Positions 1-7,934 of a DNA stretch of 46,507 bases are shown here, one piece after another. Position 1 is the stretch's first letter. Every line of letters starts with the position of its first letter. Origin of the DNA: Desulfuromonas sp. (GTDB lineage: Bacteria > Desulfobacterota > Desulfuromonadia > Desulfuromonadales > BM103); the NCBI GenBank assembly GCA_012026975.1, contig VEPG01000042.1:1-46507 (forward strand), written 5' to 3'. The notes under the pieces were generated by a model. That model did no database searches, was not told the origin of the DNA, and saw only the letters and a program-made list of their open reading frames with translations. The position numbers and the translations under genes are program-made.

Positions 1-66
1 GTGGGTGCCGGGGAGCCGGGGGGAACGCGACGCGGCGACGCGGGCGCCCCGGGACGAAAAGAACGC

Positions 67-507
67 CTAGAGGAGCAGGATCAGGGCGATGCCGCCGCCG
101 ATCACACCCAGGTTGCCGGCTGCCGAGAACGCATGCAGCAGCATGAACTGTTGGCGCAGGGGGTGGTCGACCGGGGTGGTGACGAAGGAGGGGATCTCCT
201 GCTTGAGGGCCGCTGCTTTCGGCTCAATCACGAAGGCCTGCAGCGAGGTCACGACCAGCATCGCCACGATGATGATGGCCGAAGCCAGCAGGCGCGGCGG
301 TCGGGTCAGCAGCAGGCAGGCCAGGGCGATGACGCCGCAGGCCAGCCCCCAGCGGAAATAGCCGGGGAAGAGGATGCCAACGATACTTCCGGCCGTGTCG
401 CGATCAAGTTCCCGGAACAGGGCAGGGGTCAGGACGAAGGTGAACAGGGCGGCGCCGCCGAGCCAGCCGGCGACGGCCAGACGATAGAGGACGGCAAGGT
501 AGGTCAT
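67..507 (-). CDS. DUF4149-type integral membrane protein
   Basis: Small hydrophobic protein of 146 residues with about four membrane segments: one near residues 5-25 (GGAALFTFVLTPALF), two in the middle and one at the C-terminus (GGGIALILLL). The N-terminal pattern of an aliphatic helix followed by FVLTPALFREL resembles DUF4149 proteins, whose function is unknown. The ATG at 507 is chosen because GGAGAG precedes it by 6 bases; the reading frame stays open upstream but has no better ribosome site. It is the last gene of the minus-strand run that includes a lipid kinase and lipid-modifying enzymes, 28 bp after the kinase stop. The family call is by pattern only; the membrane topology is clear. 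Confidence 0.75.
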   Translation of the reverse strand: MTYLAVLYRLAVAGWLGGAALFTFVLTPALFRELDRDTAGSIVGILFPGYFRWGLACGVIALACLLLTRPPRLLASAIIIVAMLVVTSLQAFVIEPKAAALKQEIPSFVTTPVDHPLRQQFMLLHAFSAAGNLGVIGGGIALILLL

Positions 508-535
508 CGTGTTCTCTCCGCGGTAGTTAAGGGTG

Positions 536-1399
536 TCAGGGGAGCACGACCGACAGGGCGCCGGGTTGGCTCTCCACCATGACGGGGAGCGTTCCCCAGG
601 CATCGCCGTCAACCTGGGCCGCGACCCCCGTGCCGGTAATCTCCACGGCAGCGGTGCTGAAGAACGCGACGGCCGGCGGCTGCAGCGGCAGATGCAGGCC
701 GAGACGCAGTGCCTGGCCCAGCATGGCCAGGCGCCCGCCGTGCTTGAACAGGCACACTTCCAGCCGTGGCGAATCGAGCGAGGCGTTCGGCGTCACCACG
801 TAACGGCCGCCGTAATGGCGCGCGTTGCTGACCACCACCCCGAAGCCGTCATGCCGGGTTCCGTCCGCCAGCCTGATCTGCAGTGGCGCCGGGGCCCTGG
901 CCAGCAAGGTTTCCATGGCACTCACCCCGTAGGCCAGGCGGCCGATCCGGCGTTTGACCGCGGGACGCAGTCTGGCCACCGCTTCGGCATCCCACCCGGC
1001 ACTGACCATCAGCAGAAAACTCTCCCCGTTGATCCGCCCCAGACTGATGCGGCGCGGCCGGCCATCGACCGCCAGCCGGCAGGCTGCGTCAAGCTTCAGC
1101 GGGATGCCGGTTTCCAGGGCGAAGACATTGACCGTCCCCAACGGGAGAAAGGCCACGGGCAGGTCCGAGCCGCCCAGACCGTTGGCGACTTCGTTCAGTG
1201 TGCCGTCGCCGCCGGCCGCCACGATCCGGTCAACGCCGCGTTCCCTGGCTTGGGCGGCGAAACGGCGGGCGTCGCCGCGCTTTTCGGTCAGACAGACTTC
1301 GACCGTGGCGCCCAGGGCGCGAAGTCGGTCGGTGGCCCGGATGATGCGCGGGCGGGCATCGCCGCCGCTGACGGGATTGGCGATCAGTTGGATATTCAC
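536..1399 (-). CDS. Diacylglycerol kinase family lipid kinase (YegS/DgkB-like)
   Basis: 287 residues. The N-terminus MNIQLIANPVSGG is the usual phosphate-binding start of the DAGK catalytic domain, and GGDGTLNEVANGL (about residues 63-75) is the nucleotide-binding GGDGT motif. The C-terminal half (about 130-287) has the beta-rich second domain, ending in a DG-containing strand (VDGDAW) as in YegS-like kinases. Such enzymes phosphorylate diacylglycerol, sphingoid or other lipid substrates with ATP; the exact lipid cannot be read from sequence. The start codon is GTG and the ribosome site is weak. It follows the phosphoethanolamine transferase by 171 bp on the same strand. An EptA-type enzyme releases diacylglycerol when it uses phosphatidylethanolamine, so recycling of that product is a reasonable inferred role. 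Confidence 0.9.
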   Translation of the reverse strand: MNIQLIANPVSGGDARPRIIRATDRLRALGATVEVCLTEKRGDARRFAAQARERGVDRIVAAGGDGTLNEVANGLGGSDLPVAFLPLGTVNVFALETGIPLKLDAACRLAVDGRPRRISLGRINGESFLLMVSAGWDAEAVARLRPAVKRRIGRLAYGVSAMETLLARAPAPLQIRLADGTRHDGFGVVVSNARHYGGRYVVTPNASLDSPRLEVCLFKHGGRLAMLGQALRLGLHLPLQPPAVAFFSTAAVEITGTGVAAQVDGDAWGTLPVMVESQPGALSVVLP

Positions 1400-1570
1400 G
1401 TGGTCACGGTGCGATTACGCGCTGCCAGTATGCCGGTTTGCGGACCGTCGGGCAATGGCTTTTCCGTCGGTGGCAGGCTTTCCGGCCTGCTGTTGCCCAG
1501 GCTCGAAAATTCTGCCGCGAAAGCCCCAGGCATACCATGGCAGGGCAGTGCTCTGCCGATGTCTGCGGAG

Positions 1571-3262
1571 TTATCCGTGGAGGGAAAAGATGTCGTAATC
1601 GGGGCGGTAGATCTTGGTATTCACGGAGAAAAGCCCGAGGACCGTGTGGAACAGGTTGTCGTGGGAATAGGCGGCGGCGCTTTGTTGCCGGAGACGCTGC
1701 CGATCGATCCCGGCGTCTTTGGCGAACTCGTCCGACAGCCAGGCGACAAAGGGGATATGCTTCTGCTCCTCGGGGGCGATGAGGTAGGGCGCACCGTGCA
1801 GGTAGAGACCATTCTCCCCCAGGGATTCGCCGTGATCGGACATGTAGAGGAGCGCCGTCTCGACATCTGGTGAAGCTTTCTTCAGCAGGTCGATGGTTCT
1901 CGCCAGAAAGTGGTCGGTGTAGAGAATCGTGTTGTCATAGGCGTTGAGGATCTCTTCGCGGGAACAGTTCTGCACATCGTCCTGCCGGCACTCCGGGGTG
2001 AATCTGTGGAAGGCTTCGGGGATGCGTTTGTAGTAGAGCGGGCCGTGGCTCCCCTTCTGGTGCAGTACGACGAACAGGTCTCCCCGGGACTGGGCAATGG
2101 TCTCCTCGAGGTCCTGCAACAGGATTTCGTCGAAACATTCGCCGTCAGGGCAGAACTCCGCAACCTTGAGCCCGGACATGTCCTGGTAACCGACGCGGTC
2201 GGCCACCCCCTTGCTGCCCGAGTTGTTGTCGCGCCACAACACCTTGACGCCTGCCCGCGTCAGCAGGTCGAGAAGATTTTCCCGCTGCCTGGCCTTGCCG
2301 ACCGTGAAATCCGCCCGCGTCATCCCCGAAAAGAGGCAGGGGACGGAGTCCGCTGTAGAGGTCGCGCAGGAGTGAACGTTGCTGAAGTTAAGGACATCCG
2401 GTCTATTTTTCAGCTCCGGGTTGGTTTCGCGGGAGTAGCCGTCCAGCGAGAAGTCTTCGGCGCGGGCGGTTTCGCCGAGGACGAAGACCACGACCCGTCG
2501 TTTGTCGCGCTGCTGCCAGGGCGGCATTTGCACTGCCGAGGCCGCAATCGGTTCCAGTACCCCGGGGGAGCTGCCGAAAGCCGCCTGCCGAACGTAGCTG
2601 GTGAGGGCGTAGAGCGGATAACTGGGATTGACCAGCATGCGCAGTTGCCGGTTCTGACGGACGATCAGGGAGAGGTTCTTGTAGCTGGCGAAGATGGTCA
2701 GGCCGATCACCGCCAGGCATGCGACGATGGTCACGGCCCGCCGGCCGAGGTCGCGGAGCAGGGGGGCGTGACGGATGTCGAGGCGCCAGACCAGCAGCGC
2801 CGGCGCAATGCCAAAGGCCAGTACGTGGAGAATCAGCCCGGCGTTCAGCAGTTCCACCGCCTCCCGGGTATCGGTTTCAAAAAGATTCTGGATCATCGAC
2901 CGGTCGATGACCACCCCGTAGGCCGTCATGAAGTAGCCGACGATGGCAGCCGTGACCAGCAGAACGGCCAACGCCGGCTTGAGCAGGGGGCGGATGCCGA
3001 TTGTCGCCAGCAGCACGGTCAGCAGCAGGACGACCACGACGAAGACCGCGGCCGTGACGGCCAGATTCTCGATTGTCACCGGCGGCGCGATTCGCCACAA
3101 CGCCCGCCACAGGGCCAGGTTGTCGCACAGCGCCATGAACAGCGCGCCGGCAAAGGTCACGGCCAGGGGGCCGGGGGACTGCAGTCCCGGCAGCTTTGCC
3201 AGGATCGCCCCGGGGTGCGTGGCGGCGCAGGGGAGTTCCTTGACGAGTGCCGGCGTTTTCAT
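1571..3262 (-). CDS. eptA: Phosphoethanolamine transferase, EptA/MCR family
   Basis: 563 residues. Five N-terminal membrane helices (about 33-53, 65-88, 96-117, 140-158, 175-193) are followed by a periplasmic alkaline-phosphatase-fold domain. Diagnostic motifs are GETARAEDFSLDGY (metal ligand Glu264), HSCATSTADSVPC (nucleophile Thr301) and MSDHGESLGENG (metal ligands Asp476, His477). Cysteine pairs of the family (C299/C309, C371/C376, C425/C433) are present. Members transfer phosphoethanolamine from phosphatidylethanolamine to lipid A or Kdo/heptose, lowering negative charge and polymyxin binding. The ATG at 3262 overlaps the upstream stop as ATGA, so translation is probably coupled; an earlier ATG at 3307 lies inside the upstream gene and is not needed. 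The exact acceptor (lipid A phosphate or core sugar) is unknown. Confidence 0.93.
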   Translation of the reverse strand: MKTPALVKELPCAATHPGAILAKLPGLQSPGPLAVTFAGALFMALCDNLALWRALWRIAPPVTIENLAVTAAVFVVVVLLLTVLLATIGIRPLLKPALAVLLVTAAIVGYFMTAYGVVIDRSMIQNLFETDTREAVELLNAGLILHVLAFGIAPALLVWRLDIRHAPLLRDLGRRAVTIVACLAVIGLTIFASYKNLSLIVRQNRQLRMLVNPSYPLYALTSYVRQAAFGSSPGVLEPIAASAVQMPPWQQRDKRRVVVFVLGETARAEDFSLDGYSRETNPELKNRPDVLNFSNVHSCATSTADSVPCLFSGMTRADFTVGKARQRENLLDLLTRAGVKVLWRDNNSGSKGVADRVGYQDMSGLKVAEFCPDGECFDEILLQDLEETIAQSRGDLFVVLHQKGSHGPLYYKRIPEAFHRFTPECRQDDVQNCSREEILNAYDNTILYTDHFLARTIDLLKKASPDVETALLYMSDHGESLGENGLYLHGAPYLIAPEEQKHIPFVAWLSDEFAKDAGIDRQRLRQQSAAAYSHDNLFHTVLGLFSVNTKIYRPDYDIFSLHG

Positions 3263-5175
3263 TGATTCAGCGCGAGCCCCTGATTTTTCATGGTGAAACG
3301 CCGGCATTCTTCAACCACCTCGTCGAGCTGCTTCTGCTTGCGCGGCAACAGCTGCTGCTGTTGCAGGAGCGGGAGCACACTGTCGCTGGCATCGCTGACG
3401 ATGTAGTGGAAATAGTCGGCGGTGGTGAAGGGGAACGACAGCTTGCTGTCGGGGTCGACGATCCCCAGGTAGTCGTAGCTGCCGACGACCCGGTAGGGCT
3501 GCGGCCCGGTAAAGAGGCCGTCCTCGGAACTGTAGTCGCGGGCCGGCGAGGTGACGCCCAGGTAGGGGAGGAGTGTCGCCGGGATCTGGTTGTGCGAGGT
3601 CGGGTAGTCAACCTGCCGCGGCTGTTGCCCGGGAATCCACAGGACCAGGGGGACCCGTATCTGCTGCTCCGGGAAGACCTCGTTGTGCCCGTGTCCCCAG
3701 TGGCCGTTTTCCATGAATTCCTCACCGTGATCGCCGGTGAACAGGACGATGGTGTCGTCCAGCAGGTGTTCCTTGTCGAGGAGGTCGAAAAGGCGTCCGA
3801 CCTCGGCGTCGACGTGATGCGCGGCGTTGATATAGCGGTCGTGGAGCGGCCGGATGTCGCCGGTGATCTTGCCCATCTGCAGGTAGTTGACTTCCGGCAG
3901 GTAGTCCGGACGGATGACGGCCGCATCGGGGAACGTGTACGGGGCGTGGGTCGATTCGAAAAACATGAAGGTGAAGAACGGCCGCCTGGTATCGCGCGTC
4001 TGGATGAAACGGCTGATGTCACTGATGTTCCGGTGGTCCCGTTCCCAGGCCGGCCCGTCCTGAAGCTCCTGTAGGTTGGCCGCGGGGATGCCGGTAAAAA
4101 GGGTGTCCTTGAGCTCCGGGTAGCTGAAGCTCTGGCTGGTGTTGATCGCCAGCTGGTAGTTGTGATCGACAACCTGCTGCATCAGCTGCGGCCGGATCTT
4201 CTGCTCCTGGAAGCCGTACCAGTAGGGAGCGTACAGACCGTAGAACATCGAGAACATCCCCATGCGGGTGCGGTCGCCGCCACTGTAGTGACGGTTGAAG
4301 GTGACGGCCCGGCGGGAGAATTTCCACAGATTCGGGGTGATCTCCGGATTGAACAGGTCCCAGCGGAACGACTCCGCCGTCAGCCAGACGATGTTGGGAT
4401 ATTTCGCCAGCGGTTTGGTGCTCAGGGGCTGCGCCGGGTAGCTGATCTTCCCCTGGGCGATCCGGATGCGTTCCTGCATGGGGGGGCGTTGGACGCCAAA
4501 GCGCTTGAAGAGGGTGGTGGCCGTCGTATTCAGATGCAGGGGAATGATGCTGGCGGCCTTGAGGGTCTGCTCGTCATGGGTGAAGAGTGCGTAGGCATAG
4601 CCGCCTTCTTCCGCGAAAAAAGCCAGGGCCAGGACGATGACGGCGCCGAAAAGATACCGTTTCGGTGAGCAAGAAAAACGGTGCCAGCCCTGGCGGGTGC
4701 AGAGCAGCCACAACACTCCCGAGTTGGCGGCAAACAGCAGGGAAACCGCCGCGAACAGCCAAAGCTTGGTTTCGAAGGTGCTGCCGAGAGAGTCGCTCCC
4801 GCCGGGGGAGATGATCAGGTTCCAGACCGAGGCGTTGAAATGGTAGCCGTACAGGCTGAAAAGGTAGCGGTCGGCGGCGAGGAACAGCACGGTGCCGGTC
4901 CCCGAGAGACAGGCCGAGGCGCATACGCACAGGGTTTTCCAGGTCGCCGGTCCGGTTCGGGCAGAGAGCGCCAGGTACAGTGATGCTGTCAGGACGAGAG
5001 CCGGCAGCAGATACAAGAGCGCGTACGCAAGAACAGCTATGGCGGCAAACCCCTTCGCGTACATCCCCGCGCCTTCCAGAATCTTCATGAAGCTCCCCGC
5101 AATCCCCAGGATGACGAGATAAACGAGAAGAAAATATGCGGTCAGGATGCCGGGAAGAAACCGGTTGTCGGGCAT
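3259..5175 (-). CDS. PbgA/YejM-like inner-membrane sulfatase-fold protein
   Basis: 638 residues. About five N-terminal membrane segments are followed by an alkaline-phosphatase/sulfatase domain from about residue 255. Features typical of the DUF3413-sulfatase (YejM/PbgA) and LTA-synthase families are the juxtamembrane YGYHFNASVWNL, PNIVWLTAESFRWD (Glu268), SGGDRTRMGMFSMFYGL (Thr303), FTGDHGEEF (Asp482-His483) and WGHGHNE. E. coli PbgA binds LPS and controls LpxC proteolysis; LTA synthases transfer glycerol phosphate. Here the metal and nucleophile positions look intact, so catalysis is possible. ATG 5175 is chosen; a TTG nine bases upstream gives 641 residues. It starts 18 bp after the methyltransferase stop and overlaps the EptA-like gene by 4 bp. 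Confidence 0.85.
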   Translation of the reverse strand: MPDNRFLPGILTAYFLLVYLVILGIAGSFMKILEGAGMYAKGFAAIAVLAYALLYLLPALVLTASLYLALSARTGPATWKTLCVCASACLSGTGTVLFLAADRYLFSLYGYHFNASVWNLIISPGGSDSLGSTFETKLWLFAAVSLLFAANSGVLWLLCTRQGWHRFSCSPKRYLFGAVIVLALAFFAEEGGYAYALFTHDEQTLKAASIIPLHLNTTATTLFKRFGVQRPPMQERIRIAQGKISYPAQPLSTKPLAKYPNIVWLTAESFRWDLFNPEITPNLWKFSRRAVTFNRHYSGGDRTRMGMFSMFYGLYAPYWYGFQEQKIRPQLMQQVVDHNYQLAINTSQSFSYPELKDTLFTGIPAANLQELQDGPAWERDHRNISDISRFIQTRDTRRPFFTFMFFESTHAPYTFPDAAVIRPDYLPEVNYLQMGKITGDIRPLHDRYINAAHHVDAEVGRLFDLLDKEHLLDDTIVLFTGDHGEEFMENGHWGHGHNEVFPEQQIRVPLVLWIPGQQPRQVDYPTSHNQIPATLLPYLGVTSPARDYSSEDGLFTGPQPYRVVGSYDYLGIVDPDSKLSFPFTTADYFHYIVSDASDSVLPLLQQQQLLPRKQKQLDEVVEECRRFTMKNQGLALNQ

Positions 5176-5193
5176 AATGGTCAACCTGTCTGG

Positions 5194-5877
5194 TCAGAGC
5201 TTGCGTAGAACATAGGTTCTGGTCATGCGGTAGAACGGGAAGCTGTCGAAATGCCCGAGCCGTTCGAAGCCGACGGCTGCGAACTCGGATTCGATCTGCT
5301 GTCTGGATACGACGAAGCGGGGGCCGGGGGTTTCCCCTGTGACCCGAGCCTGATGTGCTGTTGCTCGTTGCCAGGACTGGAGGTTGCCGTCGACCCAGAG
5401 GGAAAGGATCAGGGTGTCCCGGGTGACGCGGTGAAATTCCCGCAGGAGCTGCTGCCGGTGCGTGGCGCTGCCCACCCGGGAAAAGAGGCGCACGCAGAAG
5501 ATGCAGTCGACGGCGCAGTCATGCAGGTTGATGACTTCGGGGGCGGTCCGCAGATAATGCAGGTTGCCGGTGGTTCCGGGAGGGGGCGCGGCCTGGGCCA
5601 CGATCAGCATGTCGGTGCAGTCGTCGGCACCGATCAGCAGACGATTGCTCTTTTCCAGCAGCAGCGGCCAGAGCCGCCCGGTTCCACAGGGGATGTCGAG
5701 GATGCTGTTGGGCTGGCCGGCCAGGTCGAGGGCTTGGCGGAGCTGGGAGGCTTCCCGCCACGCGGTCAGTCTGCGGATCAGCTCCGGAAAGAAGCGGTGA
5801 TGATTCACCCCGGCGTAGCCGGGGAGGCCCGCCGTCGGGAGTGCGAGGTCGGGCGTCGGGGACGAAGCGGTCTGCAT
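5194..5877 (-). CDS. Class I SAM-dependent methyltransferase
   Basis: 227 residues with a Rossmann-type methyltransferase core: motif I SILDIPCGTGRLWPLL (about 60-75), an acidic residue after strand 2 (IGADDCTDML) and DCIFCVRLFSRVG around motif IV. The C-terminal half contains LREFHRVTRDTLILSLW, as in methyltransferases acting on small or lipid-linked substrates. ATG 5877 is chosen because GGTGGAG precedes it; a GTG nine codons earlier is less well supported. The substrate is not evident. In pseudomonads the ColRS two-component system is linked to genes for an LPS-core methyltransferase and kinase, and the neighbours here (kinase/regulator upstream, EptA and PbgA-like downstream) suggest an envelope target by analogy. 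That is inference from context. Confidence 0.8.
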   Translation of the reverse strand: MQTASSPTPDLALPTAGLPGYAGVNHHRFFPELIRRLTAWREASQLRQALDLAGQPNSILDIPCGTGRLWPLLLEKSNRLLIGADDCTDMLIVAQAAPPPGTTGNLHYLRTAPEVINLHDCAVDCIFCVRLFSRVGSATHRQQLLREFHRVTRDTLILSLWVDGNLQSWQRATAHQARVTGETPGPRFVVSRQQIESEFAAVGFERLGHFDSFPFYRMTRTYVLRKL

Positions 5878-5983
5878 GCAAATCTCCACCAGCGAGAATT
5901 GCACGTACTTTACGGAAGAGGATGTCGTCCCGGCGTGAAGAAGATGTCAAAAAAACGTGAAACGTTACAAAAAATGTCGGAAT

Positions 5984-7231
5984 TTATCCGAGAGCGACGG
6001 TAAACAGGCAGCCGTGAGGGAGGTTGTCTTCAAGCGTGATGGTCCAATGTTCGCGTTCGCAGATGCGCTGCACCAGCGACAATCCCAAACCGAGACTGTT
6101 CTGGTGAGGAGCTTCACCCCGGTAGAACGGCTGGAAGACCCGCAGCTTTTCGTCAGCGGCGATGCCGGTGCCGGAATCACGCAGTTCGAAGCCGTTGGCT
6201 GTCAGGCACAGGGAAATCTCTCCCTGCGCGGTGTGGTGGATGGCATTGCGTATCAAGTTGTTTAATACCGTACGCAGGAGGATGGCAGGGAATGCGCCAG
6301 GCGCCGCCTCCGCCGGATTCTGCAGGGTGAAGGTCAGCCCCTTCTCCGCGGATTGCTGCTGCCAGGTGGGCAATCCTGCCTGGACGACCTCCGCCAGGGA
6401 AGCGGTTATCAGGTTCGTATCACGGTCGCGGGCCAGGGCCAGAAAGGCTTCGACCAGTTCCTGGATCTCCCTGGCGGCCTTGCTGATCATCCCCACGCGC
6501 TGCCGGGCATAATCGTCAAGGCTGTTCTTCTCGATGAGGAGATCGCATGAGCTGTTGATGATCATCAGGGGCGTGCGCAGTTCGTGGCTGACATCGCTGG
6601 TAAAGAGGGTTTCGCGCCGAAGGGCCTGTTGCAGCAGGACGATGGTCGTGTCGAAGGCTTTGGCCAGGGCGCCGACCTCGTCGTTGACATAGTCGGGAGA
6701 GAGCGGCGGGGTCCCCGTCAGCAGTTTCTCGCGATCGCGCACCTGGTGGGTCAGGCGCCGGACCGGCGCGATGACCTTGTTCACGAGGAACCGGCCAAGC
6801 AGGAACGAGAAGAGGATGCTGAGGAGGAATCCCGCCAGGACGATCATGACCAGCTGGGTTTCGCGCTGTTCGAACTGGGTCTGGTTGCGGACCAGGTAGA
6901 AGGAGGTTTCCCCGTCCACAAGGCGATAGACGTAATAGGCCTGCCGGTCGAGGACGACTTCCGTGAACCCGGGCGGCACCGGCTGCAGGTAGTCGGGGAG
7001 CGGCCGGTTGCTGGCAAAAAACAGGGTGGTGTCGTCCAACTCCAGCGAACTTTCGCTGGGGTGGCTCTTGAGAACCTGCACCAGGTCGCGCCGTAGTTCT
7101 TCGGAGACCAGACTCTCCTCGACGAAGTGAATGGTCAGGGTGATCCCCAGGCCGAACAGGCCGCTCACCACGGTGGTCAGCAATACGAACGAAATGATGA
7201 TGCGCTGCGAGAGCGGTGACTTAAATTCCAT
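5984..7231 (-). CDS. Sensor histidine kinase (OmpR-type partner)
   Basis: 415 residues. TM1 is about 10-33, then a short periplasmic loop of about 90 residues, TM2 about 126-147 and a HAMP linker about 148-205. The dimerisation/phosphoacceptor helix contains TSDVSHELRTPLM (His216). The HATPase domain has the N box LNNLIRNAIHH, the G1-type motif ELRDSGTGIA and the G2-type LGLGLSLVQRI. The small periplasmic domain resembles ColS/PmrB-class envelope sensors more than a large ligand-binding sensor. It overlaps the response-regulator gene by 11 bp and precedes the methyltransferase, so it probably works with that regulator to set the expression of the downstream envelope genes. The stimulus is unknown; cations or membrane-active peptides are only analogies. 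Confidence 0.93.
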   Translation of the reverse strand: MEFKSPLSQRIIISFVLLTTVVSGLFGLGITLTIHFVEESLVSEELRRDLVQVLKSHPSESSLELDDTTLFFASNRPLPDYLQPVPPGFTEVVLDRQAYYVYRLVDGETSFYLVRNQTQFEQRETQLVMIVLAGFLLSILFSFLLGRFLVNKVIAPVRRLTHQVRDREKLLTGTPPLSPDYVNDEVGALAKAFDTTIVLLQQALRRETLFTSDVSHELRTPLMIINSSCDLLIEKNSLDDYARQRVGMISKAAREIQELVEAFLALARDRDTNLITASLAEVVQAGLPTWQQQSAEKGLTFTLQNPAEAAPGAFPAILLRTVLNNLIRNAIHHTAQGEISLCLTANGFELRDSGTGIAADEKLRVFQPFYRGEAPHQNSLGLGLSLVQRICEREHWTITLEDNLPHGCLFTVALG

Positions 7232-7904
7232 CGTCGCCGGCTTTCAGGCAGTAGCCGATGCCGTGAACCGTGTGGATCAGGGCGGTGGCGAACGGTTTGT
7301 CGACGATCTGCCGGAGCAGGTGGATGTGGCTTCTCAGACTGTCGCTGTCCGGCACGTCATCGCCCCAGAGGATCTCCTGCAGGCTCTCGCGCCGGACCAC
7401 GCTGGGGCTGCTTTTCATCAGCTTCTCCAACAGCTTGAGGCCGATCGGGTTGAGCTTCAGCGGTTTTCCCTGGCGGATGACTTCGAGAGTGTTCAGATCG
7501 AAGCTCAGATCGGCGACCTGCAACCGGTGGCCGAGCCCGGTCTGGCCGCGGCGCAGCACGGCCTCGATCCTGGCCTGCAGTTCGGGGAGCGCGAAAGGCT
7601 TGACCAGGTAGTCGTCCGCCCCGGCCTGGAAGCCGATCAACTTGTCATCGACCTGATCCCGTGCCGTGAGCATGATGACCGGCGTATGGATGCCGGCGTC
7701 CTGGCGCAGCTTCCGGCAGAGGGTAAAGCCGTCCATCCCCGGGAGCATGCCATCGAGCACGATCAGGTCGAAGGGCTGGGTGATGGCCAGGTGCAGGCCA
7801 CCGAGGCCGTCGTGGGCGCAGTCCACGACGTACCCCTTCAAGGCGAGATAGTCGGCGATATTTTGCAGGATGTCCTGCTGGTCTTCTATTACCAGGATGC
7901 GCAT
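7221..7904 (-). CDS. OmpR/PhoB-family response regulator
   Basis: 227 residues. The receiver domain (1-118) has the acidic pair in VIEDQQD, the phosphoacceptor Asp in LIVLDGMLPGMDGF (Asp51), the switch Thr in VIMLTARD and the conserved Lys in DDYLVKPFALPEL. The C-terminal winged helix (about 128-222) includes RESLQEILWGDD and LRSHIHLLRQIVDKP, ending in the beta hairpin HTVHGIGYCLK. ATG 7904 has GGGAAAG upstream. The gene starts only 30 bp after the gltD stop, so it may be read from the gltBD transcript as well as from an unseen local promoter. Its partner kinase overlaps it by 11 bp. It resembles ColR/PmrA/QseB-type regulators; the exact subgroup is not assignable by eye. Confidence 0.93.
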   Translation of the reverse strand: MRILVIEDQQDILQNIADYLALKGYVVDCAHDGLGGLHLAITQPFDLIVLDGMLPGMDGFTLCRKLRQDAGIHTPVIMLTARDQVDDKLIGFQAGADDYLVKPFALPELQARIEAVLRRGQTGLGHRLQVADLSFDLNTLEVIRQGKPLKLNPIGLKLLEKLMKSSPSVVRRESLQEILWGDDVPDSDSLRSHIHLLRQIVDKPFATALIHTVHGIGYCLKAGDDGI

Positions 7905-7934
7905 GAGGGCTTTCCCGTCGCTCTTGGTGCCATG

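Noticed and set aside
533-1873. 446-codon open frame on the plus strand
   Set aside because: Antisense to the lipid kinase and the end of the EptA-like gene; no domain signature.
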